A stretch of 41,651 nt of DNA from Sphingobacteriia bacterium (GTDB lineage Bacteria; Bacteroidota; Bacteroidia; UBA7662), in contig RFMW01000120.1 in assembly GCA_009927485.1 (NCBI GenBank), positions 1-41,651 of the forward strand, given 5' to 3'. A program made the translations under genes and the position numbers. Of this stretch, positions 23,659 to 33,051 are shown in pieces (within the stretch, counting starts at the first letter, position 1; each line of letters starts with the position of its first letter). The notes below the pieces were generated by a model. The model saw only the letters and a program-made list of their open reading frames with translations. It did not search any database and was not told the origin of the DNA.

Positions 23659-26600
23659 ATTCCCCTTGAGTTTGTAAAGATTGTTGTCAGCGCCTTTAAA
23701 CTGAACTTGATAGATGTAAGTGTCTTGAAGGGCTCTTTCCCCGGACTCATCCTGGTTTTCCCCAACATAGCCTTTCCAACCCAGGTTTCGGTCCTTGGTC
23801 TCCAGGATCACCTTCCCCCAACGGCTCACGATTTTGAGAAAATAACTGCTATCGTCGGTAATGTTGTAATTAAAGGCCGGGCGGAATTCTCCATTAGAGC
23901 CCGCTGAGCCGCCCATAATTCCTGTTGGGGCAAAGATCCTAGGTTCCTGCCGTAGGCGCACTTTGTTGGAAGCACTGCGTCCCACGAATTCCCAAGGGTT
24001 ATCCTTCTCCACGGCAACCACATAATAATCAAACAACCCTTCGTCCGTTGGCAAATTGTCAACCCGATCACCGTATTCATACAAAGGCTTCCAAATAGGC
24101 AAAATACCTGTTTTACGAAGCGGCAATGCCGTGTAATTGGCTAATCCCCCCGTAAACACCACATCCCGATAGACGGTGAAACTGTCCACGATGCCACCCC
24201 GATTACGCTCCCTTGGAAGGCTGTCGTAACTAAGGTAATGCACCAATCGATCCCATAACAAAACATTGGTATAATTGTCTGGCAAACCTGCACGAATCTG
24301 TAAGCAGGAAAATTCATTGGAGGTATCCGAAATCAAATAACACACATCATACACAAGAACCTTGTAGGTGTACACCACGTCTTGCGGCCTCCTAGCGGAG
24401 TTGTCCGTATAGGCATACAACCAATAAGGCCCTACAGACCCGTTCGAAGCGGTTGGGTTCGATAAGGTATCGATAAGCCTGTAATTTCCCTGAGCCCCCT
24501 CTTTGCGATATAGCTCCAAACGTCCAATAGAGGCCTCTTGCGGGATATTGAATCGGATATGGACTTTATCGAATGAAACAGTATCCACAGAGGCCGATTC
24601 AAGGTATGAAAATGTAGGTTTGGGTACATCGTAAAGGGCAGTATCGGTATTGGACAATGACTCAAATCCTCTTTGATTTTGAGCAACCAACAGGTAACGA
24701 TAGGTTTTGCTTAATTCAAGGGAGGTATCGATATCGTCGTAGGAACCACCGGTTACGGTATCCAACAGTTGCCAAGGTCCAGCTGGATCTTCCCTTCGGT
24801 AAATCAAATAATGCAAAAGATCATTCCAACCCTCATATTCCCTCCAAGACAAATTAATCTTACTGAGGCAAGGATCCGCCACAGCCTCCACATTCACCAC
24901 CCGATGTTCCCCTGATCTTTCGCTTGGATTCAAACAAGTATCGAGGGCGTTCAAAATAATTGCTTGAAAATTAGGATCGGATGCGCTTAAGCCCACGAAA
25001 CCTCTGAACGTTGAATCCAATTCCAAGGTGCCTGTATTCCGATTGGCCACGGTTGCCAATGGCAAGGAGCCGGGAACTACCGGGAAAAACCTCAATTCCA
25101 CAAAATCCCGCAGGGTGTCCACCTCCGGATACCATGCCACTTGCACGGTGTCGCCGATTCCGCTTGTATCGACGGATACATATTTGATCCTCAAAGGGTC
25201 AGGTAAAATAAAGCGAGCCCCGATCCAGCGACTCCAATAAATTGTTCCAGGAAAGCCCGTGCCGTTATCATAAACACCAACCCGATAATTCAACGAATCG
25301 TTGCAGTACAAAAAGGGCAATGTTGAATCTATTCTGGGAATTCCGCTGACAACCTTGAGCGAATCCCATGCAAAGGCCGTTGGCCAGCGCTCTTGTATTT
25401 GAGTAGTATCTAGCAGGTATTGTTGATTTGCAATCCCCATGGTATCCCAAACAAGTACGCCGCGAAGATTAGGCTTGTCATTGGTGTAGTTTCCACCCAA
25501 GGTTTTGATTACGATACTCTCACTAAAACGAAGATTGATAGGGCAACCACTGAGGGTGAGGATCTTGTAGTAATAATCCCTGTCCCTCAACCGCAATGCA
25601 GGATCGTTATCCTCAAAGGTGTTGGCAAAAGGATCGTATATGGACCCGTTGGGGACCGAAACCCAAGGACCCGTTGGGAATTCACTGCGATAAACTTGGT
25701 ACGAATTGAAGGAGTTTAAACGGCGGTTGACCGATTTGGCTTTGAGTTGTGCAGCATTAAGACCTCGCCCGTCCAAAATATTGTTAAGACTGTCCAGCGG
25801 ATCCACCGTGACCGTATCGATTCGCGATTTGAAATACAAACGTACCCGATCATTTTCATCGCCTACCGAGACAGCCACAAATTCAGGCTCAGGCAGTGGC
25901 GGCAAATTGCGCATTCGAATATTAAAAATCCTAGGCTGCTTACCAAATAGCGGCGGAGTGACATCCGCGGCGGTCACCAGAAAGGGAATAAGGCGACTGT
26001 GGTTGTAGCAAGCGTTTCGAAAGACCGTATCGCAACGCGAAACCCAGCCTAATCGCAAAGAGGTTGAATTGATCGCGCTGTAACCGTAACCTATGCTCAT
26101 GCCGTTAGGCGCAATTTGATCGGAGGGCAGGTCCGTCCTTCCAGCAGGGAAGGGTATTGTCACGGTCGTTGAGGAAACCGCCGGGCTGGGCGTTCCTGTT
26201 CCCGATGCCGTAGCCAAAGTCATGAAGGGGCTCTTAATTCCAATCGAAAGATAATTATCAGTGCCTGGGGGCAATCCAAAAGGAACATCGTCGCCGATCA
26301 ACAGATTTTGATTGACCGTATCCTCTACATAATATTCACGCAAAAACCGAGTGTTGCTTGCAAAATAAGGAGGCTTTTGATTTTCCAAGAAAGGAGGTAT
26401 CCGGCCGCTTGTGGGTCTTTGGATTACATCGGTAACAAATTCCCGGTAAACCTCGGATAACAACGAATTACATCGCCAACTGCGCACGGTAATTCCCCAA
26501 TGGTATCGCGAGGCAGTTTGTCCCCCAAATCGCAACAACGGCTTGAAGCTAAACTCCCCGGTCAAGGGGTTGAGGTTAAAAAGGCCTGACGGGCTTGCCG

Positions 26601-27447
26601 AGGAATTGAAAGCAGCACTTGCATCGTACGCCGAGGATCGGGGTGCCGCTGTATCGTAAATGGGTCCGCCTAAATGATAACTCACTGAATCATAGAAATT
26701 CCCCTCCACCGCAAAATTTGCCACGGTCACTGAATCCAATACAAAATTATTGGGATTAGCAATAAACATGGAGTTCGGATCGTTATAAAAAACCGGGGTG
26801 GTATCGCAGATAAACTGGGGGCGCAAACCCGCAAAGCCAAACATTTTGACGGCCAATCGTGCCACAGGCCCTACTGCTCCTGTATTCAAATTATCCGCTG
26901 GATCAACGGCAAACAAACCCCTTGACAAAAGTCCACCAGGAATACCGCCGACCACAGACCTTGCCTCCGAAGCGTGCGGCACAAAAAAGGTATAACCGCT
27001 GGCAGGAACCGCAACAGGATCCAGATCAATCACTCCTCTAAAGACCAAACGCCATACATTCTTAATCACCGAACCAGGGCTGTTGCAGTTACCTGCGGGT
27101 ATCGGTGTAATCCTGGGAAAAGATGAGTCGGCAATGCTATAACATTCTACCGGTTGGAAGCGCAACCAACCCTTCCAAATAATGGTATCGGACCACGGGG
27201 TTCGGTACGTTTGGTAAAGCACCAATGAATCCCGAAACGGCCTTACCCTAAGGGTGCCCCCAATAGTAACCGTATCGGGGCAGGTCACATAAACGCCGGC
27301 CGTAAATTCAAACTGCCCACTCCCGCCTAGACAACGGTAGGTTAGGTCGCCGCCACGAAAAGCCTGGGCATAGGCCTGTGTGCCGAACAAAAGGATCCAC
27401 ACCAATAACAGTGCAGCATGCACTCTAAACCTTAAAAAATAACTCAT
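23635..27447 (-). CDS. Giant surface protein with T9SS type B (gliding) C-terminal domain, copy 2
   Basis: A 1270-residue secreted protein. The signal peptide (MSYFLRFRVHAALLLVWILL to AYA) is followed by GGDLTYRCLGGSGQFEFTAGVYVTC, the opening shared by many Bacteroidota T9SS proteins of this class. The body is a series of Ig/fibronectin type III-like beta modules (for example YLIYRREDPAGPWQLLDTV and YKVLVYDVCYLISDTSNEF). The C-terminal about 90 residues form a type B sorting domain: FAPTGIMGG, FLKIVSRWGKVILET, GWKGYVGENQDE, ALQDTYIYQVQF and NLTLIWKD. It is homologous along its length to the upstream gene and lies 46 nt behind it. Likely a cell-surface adhesin or gliding track protein; binding partner unknown. 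It shares 24 nt with the convergent DUF3109 gene. Confidence 0.85.
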   Translation of the reverse strand: MSYFLRFRVHAALLLVWILLFGTQAYAQAFRGGDLTYRCLGGSGQFEFTAGVYVTCPDTVTIGGTLRVRPFRDSLVLYQTYRTPWSDTIIWKGWLRFQPVECYSIADSSFPRITPIPAGNCNSPGSVIKNVWRLVFRGVIDLDPVAVPASGYTFFVPHASEARSVVGGIPGGLLSRGLFAVDPADNLNTGAVGPVARLAVKMFGFAGLRPQFICDTTPVFYNDPNSMFIANPNNFVLDSVTVANFAVEGNFYDSVSYHLGGPIYDTAAPRSSAYDASAAFNSSASPSGLFNLNPLTGEFSFKPLLRFGGQTASRYHWGITVRSWRCNSLLSEVYREFVTDVIQRPTSGRIPPFLENQKPPYFASNTRFLREYYVEDTVNQNLLIGDDVPFGLPPGTDNYLSIGIKSPFMTLATASGTGTPSPAVSSTTVTIPFPAGRTDLPSDQIAPNGMSIGYGYSAINSTSLRLGWVSRCDTVFRNACYNHSRLIPFLVTAADVTPPLFGKQPRIFNIRMRNLPPLPEPEFVAVSVGDENDRVRLYFKSRIDTVTVDPLDSLNNILDGRGLNAAQLKAKSVNRRLNSFNSYQVYRSEFPTGPWVSVPNGSIYDPFANTFEDNDPALRLRDRDYYYKILTLSGCPINLRFSESIVIKTLGGNYTNDKPNLRGVLVWDTMGIANQQYLLDTTQIQERWPTAFAWDSLKVVSGIPRIDSTLPFLYCNDSLNYRVGVYDNGTGFPGTIYWSRWIGARFILPDPLRIKYVSVDTSGIGDTVQVAWYPEVDTLRDFVELRFFPVVPGSLPLATVANRNTGTLELDSTFRGFVGLSASDPNFQAIILNALDTCLNPSERSGEHRVVNVEAVADPCLSKINLSWREYEGWNDLLHYLIYRREDPAGPWQLLDTVTGGSYDDIDTSLELSKTYRYLLVAQNQRGFESLSNTDTALYDVPKPTFSYLESASVDTVSFDKVHIRFNIPQEASIGRLELYRKEGAQGNYRLIDTLSNPTASNGSVGPYWLYAYTDNSARRPQDVVYTYKVLVYDVCYLISDTSNEFSCLQIRAGLPDNYTNVLLWDRLVHYLSYDSLPRERNRGGIVDSFTVYRDVVFTGGLANYTALPLRKTGILPIWKPLYEYGDRVDNLPTDEGLFDYYVVAVEKDNPWEFVGRSASNKVRLRQEPRIFAPTGIMGGSAGSNGEFRPAFNYNITDDSSYFLKIVSRWGKVILETKDRNLGWKGYVGENQDESGERALQDTYIYQVQFKGADNNLYKLKGNLTLIWKD

Positions 27448-27493
27448 TGCCTGGGTTGAAAAGAAAATAATGCTATTTGAAGTCGTTATCAAA

Positions 27494-30400
27494 CTACTCT
27501 TTGCGTATGAGAATCACAGAGGAATTCAAATTGTACACTTTTTCATCCCTTCCTGTGAACACCACGCGATATACATACGTATCCTGCGGCAATGGATCAC
27601 CATTCATGTTGGTTCCATCCCATGATCCAAAAACATCATTGGTCTCGAACTGCAATTGACCCCAACGGTTGTACAATTCAAGTTTGAATTCCTTGTTAGG
27701 ATCCAAGAAAAATCCAAGAGGCTTGAACAATGCATTGGAACCTGAGCCTGGGACAAATGCAGAAGGTAAGAAGAGCCTAGGAGGATGCACTATCCTAAAA
27801 ATATTCGAGTATATTTCCTCCTGTTCAAAATCCTCGGTGTTGGGATCTGTTTCCACGGCCTTGAGATAATATTGAAATCTGGCAAGGGCCCGATAGGCAA
27901 CATCAGCTGGGTCTTGAGGAACAGTATCCACCCATTGCCTCACCACCGGACTAACAATATTCGCAACTGGAATAAAAGCCCTGGTTCTGTTGACTGCTGA
28001 ATCATCTCTGTGCAGCTCAAAACCCTCAATACCCTCAGGCCAAGAATGTTCTACCTGCCATTTCAGGAAGGTCCCTGATTTTGGGTAAATTTTGGGTTCA
28101 ACTTCGCCTGTCAAGAACAAATTAGAAAAAGTCCCCGAAGTATCGATACTGATACCGCATACATCTTGCACCACCATGCGGTATTGATAAGATTCTCGAT
28201 CAGGCCTTGCGGAGGAATCTACATAATTGATGGTGGGTACTCCGGAACTCAAATCCAAATCGGCTACCCAGAAGGTATCAATTGTTGCAAAATCCCGATC
28301 AGCAATACGCCTTTGTAGCAGAAAATACTCTGCAATTTCGATTGGATTAAAAATATATTTCAAATGCAAATACCCCGTAGTCGTATCCACCGAGATTCGA
28401 CGTATGTGATTATAACGAACGGGAGGATTATCTACCGTATCACAGCCGGCGTTGGAAAGGGAAGTCAAACCGGAGGCGTGAACCGCCTCGATTCGATAAC
28501 AATATGTGTTTCCGTTGGGAAGATCGGAACGATCAATGTACCGATTCAGGCTGTCGTAAGGGGCCGGGGAAATGGAGTCAATCAAAACATACCCCGAGGC
28601 TGCCGCCGGTTCTGACCGATACACCCGGTATTTCAACAGTTCGGGGTACCAACGGTAATAGTGATTCCATAGCACATGCATTCCCCTTTCGAGGCTGCAG
28701 TACACGTATTCTGTGTAATTGTACATCGTGTTATGATAGTTGGAGGTATCATATGAACCCAAGGTAAGCCTGCAAGAATCCTCCCCCGCAACGGTCAACC
28801 ATACAGGCCCCGCATAAGGATCGCAGGCCGGATCGTACAAAAGAAACGATGTACTGTCGTATCCCCAATGCTGAGCAATGGAATCCGCAAAGGAAGAACT
28901 GGAATCGACCACGTGATAGATATTGTATCCACCAAGCGCCCGCGATGGGCCCGATGCCCAATTCATGTTAATCCCGTATTGTCCCATGCCGTTCGGCAAG
29001 GTATCTACCGATATCCTTTGGAGGCGAACCGGTTGAATCGGGTTTTGTTGCCTCAAGGCTAAATTGGGGGTTGTGCTCCAGTAAACTGTTCCGTTGACAT
29101 CCGGTAACCCTGCCCTGAACAAAATCGTGTCCTGGCAAGGAATGTTGGTGGTCTCGCGGTACACATACGGCAAATTCCCTGTAGCCTCGAAGGTGTCCAC
29201 ATTCAACCAAACCCCGGGGGCCGTGAACGTGGATTGCTTTTGGATGTAATACCGCGGCAAACAATTGGCCGGTATGTACGGATTTCTGGTCCGCATGGAA
29301 TCCCAATTGAAGGTGCTTTGTACCGAGAAGATGTTATAAGCAACCTCACCCCGGATCGTCTTGAGGCTGTCGGAAATATATTCGACCGAATCACAACGAG
29401 AAACGACCCCAACCCGGTACATGTAGTCGAAGTCGGTGAGGTTGAGACTGGGGGTAGCATCCACAATTTTGCTGGAATCCACCACCAACAAGGAATCAAC
29501 TTTCTCCCAATTTCCGGCCAAGGCCCCGGTGTATCGGTCCAAGGCTCTACGGTACAATCGGTAGGCCTTGAAAGAATATTTGCGCCTTGCGACAGACTTG
29601 GCCCGTTGATAGGCTGATGTCTGCGTGCCATAGTTCAGGATATCCAATGGGTCGATGGTCACCGTATCAATTAACGCCCCAGGGTTCGATCCGGAAGGAG
29701 GACCACCCAATGGATTATCCCAATAGATGGTCACCGAGTCATTGGTAGGAGCCACGGAAACACCACGCAGTTTAACGGTACCCAATTCGCGCACATTCAT
29801 GAGCTTGTAGGTATACACCCTGGAGTCTCGACCTTCGATCGGGCAATTGTCGTCAAATGCGTTGATCTGAAATTTGTTACTCGAATTCTGAACCCCGCAA
29901 ACCCCAAGACTCTTGGGCAGATTCGAGCAATCCGTTGCCCAAACGAGTTTTACACCGCTTTGCACAAGCCCTGAGAAACCATTCCCCGCCGGTGTGCCGT
30001 TCCCGTAATTGATGGTATTGATGGCAAAGGCTGGCGGGTTGGGCGGCAACGAATTGTCGGTTATACGCTGCAACCGTGCACAGGGTGGCTGGGCACAGTT
30101 GTTGAGGGCAGGGAAATTGGTTGCCAGCTGACTCCCTCGAACAAAGACATTGACCGTCTGTTGGAGCGGCACCCATGTGGCCGGGTTGTTTGGGTTTCCG
30201 GAGAGTGAAGGAAAAGGATCGGCTACGTTGATGAAGCTCTCGATGGTATCCCCCGCATAGAATGTTCCCTCGAATGTGGGAATCCCGCCAATGGCAGGAA
30301 ACGGTGATTCGATAATCGGAGGTCGTTGACTGAAAATACCCCCCAAAGGACCGCTTGGGTTAAAAACCGGGGGAGAAACCGGGGGATTGGGCAGAATCTT

Positions 30401-31321
30401 TAGGCTGAAGTCTCTGTAAACCTCGGCGATCTTCTGTCCGCAGCGGAACGCCGATACTTTGATAATGGTGACGAACGTGCCTTGTGTTGTAGGCTTGTAC
30501 ACAATTTCACCGGTAGTCAAATTAATCGGGAAATTTACGGCACTCACCAAAGGTGGTCCGAGCAAACCAGGCAAGGGATTGCCTTGAGAGTACCCGTTGT
30601 TATAGGAATAGGGTGCGGTTGGTGAGGTACCCAATGGAAAATCGATACCGAATGAGGTGCTGTCAAGGTCTGCATCAAAGGCCAGTGACTGTAAATAAAT
30701 GGTATCGATCGGATTGAGGGTCGAAAACGCAGTAGGGTCCGTCGCGAATTCAGGAGATTTGTCGCAAAGCTGAGCAGGGGTAAGCGTAACATTGGTTATT
30801 GGATCGCGGTATGGAAACATTTTGACCACCAAGGTCTGGCTACCGTTGGACGCGGTGCTGTTGTTGATTTCTGGTCTGCAACACGGTATCCCGTTGCCGG
30901 ATTGGGTGGTATGGAAGGTATATCCGGCAGGAGGTGCGGGGCCAAGGGCGGATAGGTCCACTGTCCCTCTGAAAATATACCGGGCGACCGAGCCTTGGTT
31001 CTGATTGGAGGCATTGGCAGGGGGGTTGCAACTTAGGTAATTGTTCCCCGGACACCGGGGAGAGATATCTTCGGGAGAACCTGGCAAAATTGGTAAATTG
31101 GTCGTACCGTGAGGCCCCTGCAAAGCCAAGGCTGTTTGTGACCATGGAATACCCGCGCAGTCCCGGTAAACTTTGATCGTGAATTCAAATTGACCGCCCC
31201 CCAAACATTTGTAGGAAATTTCACCACCGAGAAGGTGAGAGGCTTGGACATCGGGTCCCACGAACCATGTAAGCATCAGCAGCATCGCCGAAATCAACCA
31301 GCCCTTAAAATTCGACATCAT
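27494..31321 (-). CDS. Giant surface protein with T9SS type B (gliding) C-terminal domain, copy 1
   Basis: A 1275-residue secreted protein with a signal peptide (KGWLISAMLLMLTWFVG, ending near VQA) and the conserved start SHLLGGEISYKCLGGGQFEF. A FRGTVDLSALGPAPPAGYTF segment matches FRGVIDLDPVAVPASGYTF in copy 2. Fibronectin-like modules follow, for example YRLYRRALDRYTG and YRVYRSEPAAASGYVL. The C-terminal type B domain reads LFLPSAFVPGSGSNALFKP, KLELYNRWGQLQFET, GSWDGTNMNGDPLPQDTYVYR-like strands and NSSVILIRKE. Type B tails send cargo through the T9SS with SprF-like helpers, and no SprF gene is seen here. The ATG at 31321 (or 31318, next codon) was chosen by the signal peptide. A spaced TATTTTG box lies upstream but departs from consensus. 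Confidence 0.85.
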   Translation of the reverse strand: MMSNFKGWLISAMLLMLTWFVGPDVQASHLLGGEISYKCLGGGQFEFTIKVYRDCAGIPWSQTALALQGPHGTTNLPILPGSPEDISPRCPGNNYLSCNPPANASNQNQGSVARYIFRGTVDLSALGPAPPAGYTFHTTQSGNGIPCCRPEINNSTASNGSQTLVVKMFPYRDPITNVTLTPAQLCDKSPEFATDPTAFSTLNPIDTIYLQSLAFDADLDSTSFGIDFPLGTSPTAPYSYNNGYSQGNPLPGLLGPPLVSAVNFPINLTTGEIVYKPTTQGTFVTIIKVSAFRCGQKIAEVYRDFSLKILPNPPVSPPVFNPSGPLGGIFSQRPPIIESPFPAIGGIPTFEGTFYAGDTIESFINVADPFPSLSGNPNNPATWVPLQQTVNVFVRGSQLATNFPALNNCAQPPCARLQRITDNSLPPNPPAFAINTINYGNGTPAGNGFSGLVQSGVKLVWATDCSNLPKSLGVCGVQNSSNKFQINAFDDNCPIEGRDSRVYTYKLMNVRELGTVKLRGVSVAPTNDSVTIYWDNPLGGPPSGSNPGALIDTVTIDPLDILNYGTQTSAYQRAKSVARRKYSFKAYRLYRRALDRYTGALAGNWEKVDSLLVVDSSKIVDATPSLNLTDFDYMYRVGVVSRCDSVEYISDSLKTIRGEVAYNIFSVQSTFNWDSMRTRNPYIPANCLPRYYIQKQSTFTAPGVWLNVDTFEATGNLPYVYRETTNIPCQDTILFRAGLPDVNGTVYWSTTPNLALRQQNPIQPVRLQRISVDTLPNGMGQYGINMNWASGPSRALGGYNIYHVVDSSSSFADSIAQHWGYDSTSFLLYDPACDPYAGPVWLTVAGEDSCRLTLGSYDTSNYHNTMYNYTEYVYCSLERGMHVLWNHYYRWYPELLKYRVYRSEPAAASGYVLIDSISPAPYDSLNRYIDRSDLPNGNTYCYRIEAVHASGLTSLSNAGCDTVDNPPVRYNHIRRISVDTTTGYLHLKYIFNPIEIAEYFLLQRRIADRDFATIDTFWVADLDLSSGVPTINYVDSSARPDRESYQYRMVVQDVCGISIDTSGTFSNLFLTGEVEPKIYPKSGTFLKWQVEHSWPEGIEGFELHRDDSAVNRTRAFIPVANIVSPVVRQWVDTVPQDPADVAYRALARFQYYLKAVETDPNTEDFEQEEIYSNIFRIVHPPRLFLPSAFVPGSGSNALFKPLGFFLDPNKEFKLELYNRWGQLQFETNDVFGSWDGTNMNGDPLPQDTYVYRVVFTGRDEKVYNLNSSVILIRKE

Positions 31322-31373
31322 AAGCAATTTTATTAAAGGCTCAAAATACAAAAGAAAGAAGGCCCACGGAATC

Positions 31374-31405
31374 GGGCATGCCGAATTTAAGCCGATTTAA
31401 TGCCC
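31374..31405. repeat. Inverted repeat with internal direct repeat
   Basis: GGGCAT (31374-31379) and ATGCCC (31400-31405) flank a 20-nt interior made of GCCGAATTTA and GCCGATTTA in direct repeat. It lies between the gamma-carbonic anhydrase stop and the giant adhesin start, both on the minus strand. A weak terminator or regulatory site is possible. Confidence 0.35.
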
Positions 31406-31425
31406 ATGGTGTTTGGGTTCCCCCT

Positions 31426-31971
31426 CTACCTTTCCATCCACCGGGAATATTCCACGTAACGCAAGGCCGTTTGTTGCATGGACAACAATTGGTCCGGACT
31501 TACCTTTTTGACCGCCTTGGCAGGAATTCCTGCATAGATATAACCGGATTCGCAACGAAAATTCTCAAGAACAACAGCCCCAGCAGCCACGATGCATCCC
31601 TTTTCCACCACGGCATGATCCATCACAATGGCACCCATGCCGATCAATACATCATCTTCGATGGTGCAACCGTGCACAATGGCACGGTGGCCGATACTGA
31701 CCCCGGAGCCTATTTGGGTGGCAGCTTTGCGGTAGGTGCAATGAATCACCGCACCGTCTTGGATATTGGTGCGGTCACCGATCCTTATGGAGTGAACATC
31801 CCCGCGAATCACAGCTTGAAACCAAACAGTGCATTCATCCCCCAAGGTGACATCCCCGGTAAGGGTTGCGTTTGGGGCGATGAAGCAATCCTTGCCCCAG
31901 GTTGGACGCAGTCCATTTACCGAAACGATGAGGGGCGATTGCCCGAAGGTGGATCCAGCTAATTGACTCAT
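31426..31971 (-). CDS. Gamma-carbonic anhydrase family hexapeptide protein
   Basis: The 181 residues form a left-handed beta helix from hexapeptide repeats (for example IAPNATLTGDVTLGDECTVW, IRIGDRTNIQDGAVI, VLIGMGAIVMDHAVV) and a short C-terminal helix. Three histidines are placed as zinc ligands in this family: VIHC, IGHRA and IVHGC. The motif VWFQAVIRGDVHSI is typical for the YrdA/PaaY/gamma-CA group. Many members lack measurable carbonic anhydrase activity, so the reaction is uncertain. The ATG at 31971 is 91 nt from the divergent cytochrome b5-like start. A TACATTTT box (one mismatch to TAnnTTTG) lies about 15 nt upstream. Confidence 0.92.
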   Translation of the reverse strand: MSQLAGSTFGQSPLIVSVNGLRPTWGKDCFIAPNATLTGDVTLGDECTVWFQAVIRGDVHSIRIGDRTNIQDGAVIHCTYRKAATQIGSGVSIGHRAIVHGCTIEDDVLIGMGAIVMDHAVVEKGCIVAAGAVVLENFRCESGYIYAGIPAKAVKKVSPDQLLSMQQTALRYVEYSRWMER

Positions 31972-32062
31972 GGCAATACGTTAGGAACGAAAATGTACAA
32001 TTTCGGAATTAAAGATGCTCAACAAAGAAAGGACACAAGGTCTTGAGCCCGAAATTTAAAGC

Positions 32063-32314
32063 ATGGATTCTTCGTTGACATTGCCCACCTACACACGTTC
32101 CGAATTGGCCCTGCGAAACGGACAAGACCGCTCTGAAATCTGGATTGCCTGGGAGGGGAAAATCTTCGATGTCACCGGGAGCCGCCTCTGGAAGAACGGC
32201 AAACATTACGAGCATTGGGCTGGGCAAGACCTGACCGAAGAGCTCGCCGACAGCCCTCATGGTCGTCGGGTATTTGAGGGGCTTGAACCGATTGGGATAT
32301 TGGTGTTGACTTAG
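32063..32314 (+). CDS. Small cytochrome b5-like heme-binding domain protein
   Basis: This 83-residue soluble protein is a stand-alone cytochrome b5/MAPR-type fold. It opens with YTRSELALRNGQDRSEIWIAWEGKIFDVTGSRLWKNGKH-like text (key blocks IWIAWEGKIFDVT and LWKNGKH), then HYEHWAGQDLTEELADSPHG. The His residues in GKHYEHWAGQ and SPHG are candidate heme ligands. The prokaryotic members differ from eukaryotic b5 in ligand positions, so heme binding is an inference. There is no signal peptide. It stands alone on the plus strand, divergent from the gamma-carbonic anhydrase gene, and its stop overlaps the end of the convergent zinc-ribbon gene by 4 nt. Confidence 0.83.
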   Translation: MDSSLTLPTYTRSELALRNGQDRSEIWIAWEGKIFDVTGSRLWKNGKHYEHWAGQDLTEELADSPHGRRVFEGLEPIGILVLT

Positions 32315-32325
32315 GAGGCCACCAA
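32300..32325. terminator. Possible hairpin across convergent stop codons
   Basis: TTGGTG (32300-32305) and CACCAA (32320-32325) are perfect inverted arms around 14 nt that contain both overlapping stop codons (32311-32314). No T-tract follows on either strand. Confidence 0.25.
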
Positions 32326-33051
32326 GGCTTCCATATCCGCATCCACGAGAATACGACCGCAGTGCTCGCACACGGTGATCTTTTTGCGGAGGCGGATATC
32401 CATCTGACGTTGAGGCGGAATGTGATTGAAACAACCACCGCAAGCGTCCCTTTGAACGCTCACCACGGCCAAGCCGTTCCGGGCATTTCCACGAATACGT
32501 TGGTAAGCCGAAAGCAACCTCGTTTCAATTTTCTTGGTTGCTTTTTCCACCTCTTTGTGGAGGTTCTTTTCTTCTTCTTCGGTTTCGGCAATGATGCTAC
32601 CCAATTCTGTTCGCTTGAGTTCCAAATCATTTCTTCGGCCGTCCAGCTGTTCGGTCAAATTCTGCAAATCCAAGGCACGGGCATCCAGTTGATGCTTGAA
32701 TTCTTTGATTTTTTTCTCGGCAATCTGTATTTCGAGGGATTGAATCTCGATTTCCTTGCTCAGTGCATCAAATTCACGGCTGTTCTTGACGCCCATGATT
32801 TGGGTTTCAAAGCGAGCCTTGTGCTGTTGGGCTTCTTTGAGGCCAGCCTCTTTCTCGGCAATTAATCGCTTGATTTGCCCAATTTCTTCGTTTTGACGTT
32901 CCAACCTGGTCTCCATTCCGGCGACCTCGTCCTCTAAATCTTGCACTTCCATAGGCAGTTCCCCCCGGTAGGTCCGAAGGCGATCGATTTCGGACTCAAT
33001 GTTCTGAAGCTTGAACAGATTGACTAGTTTGGTTTCGACACTATGATCCAT
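32311..33051 (-). CDS. Coiled-coil protein with C4 zinc ribbon
   Basis: A 246-residue protein: about 180 residues of continuous coiled coil (KLVNLFKLQNIESEIDRLR onward, with ETQIMGVKNSREFDALSKE in the middle) followed by a C-terminal zinc ribbon with CGGC and CEHC pairs (DACGGCFNHIPPQ, ITVCEHCGRIL). This is the family annotated as 'C4-type zinc ribbon domain', related to proteins that bind nucleic acid or ribosomal partners (CT398/CdsZ-like in chlamydiae). Function in Bacteroidota is unknown. The ATG at 33051 overlaps the Nif3-like gene stop by 11 nt, so the two are probably translated from one message. The same pairing with Nif3 is, as I recall, widely conserved. Confidence 0.87.
   Translation of the reverse strand: MDHSVETKLVNLFKLQNIESEIDRLRTYRGELPMEVQDLEDEVAGMETRLERQNEEIGQIKRLIAEKEAGLKEAQQHKARFETQIMGVKNSREFDALSKEIEIQSLEIQIAEKKIKEFKHQLDARALDLQNLTEQLDGRRNDLELKRTELGSIIAETEEEEKNLHKEVEKATKKIETRLLSAYQRIRGNARNGLAVVSVQRDACGGCFNHIPPQRQMDIRLRKKITVCEHCGRILVDADMEALVAS

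Noticed and set aside
23635-31351. Identical length of the two giant ORFs (1285 codons each) as a sign of a very recent duplication
   Set aside because: The sequences diverge strongly and the lengths differ after choosing signal-peptide starts; equal raw ORF length is a coincidence.
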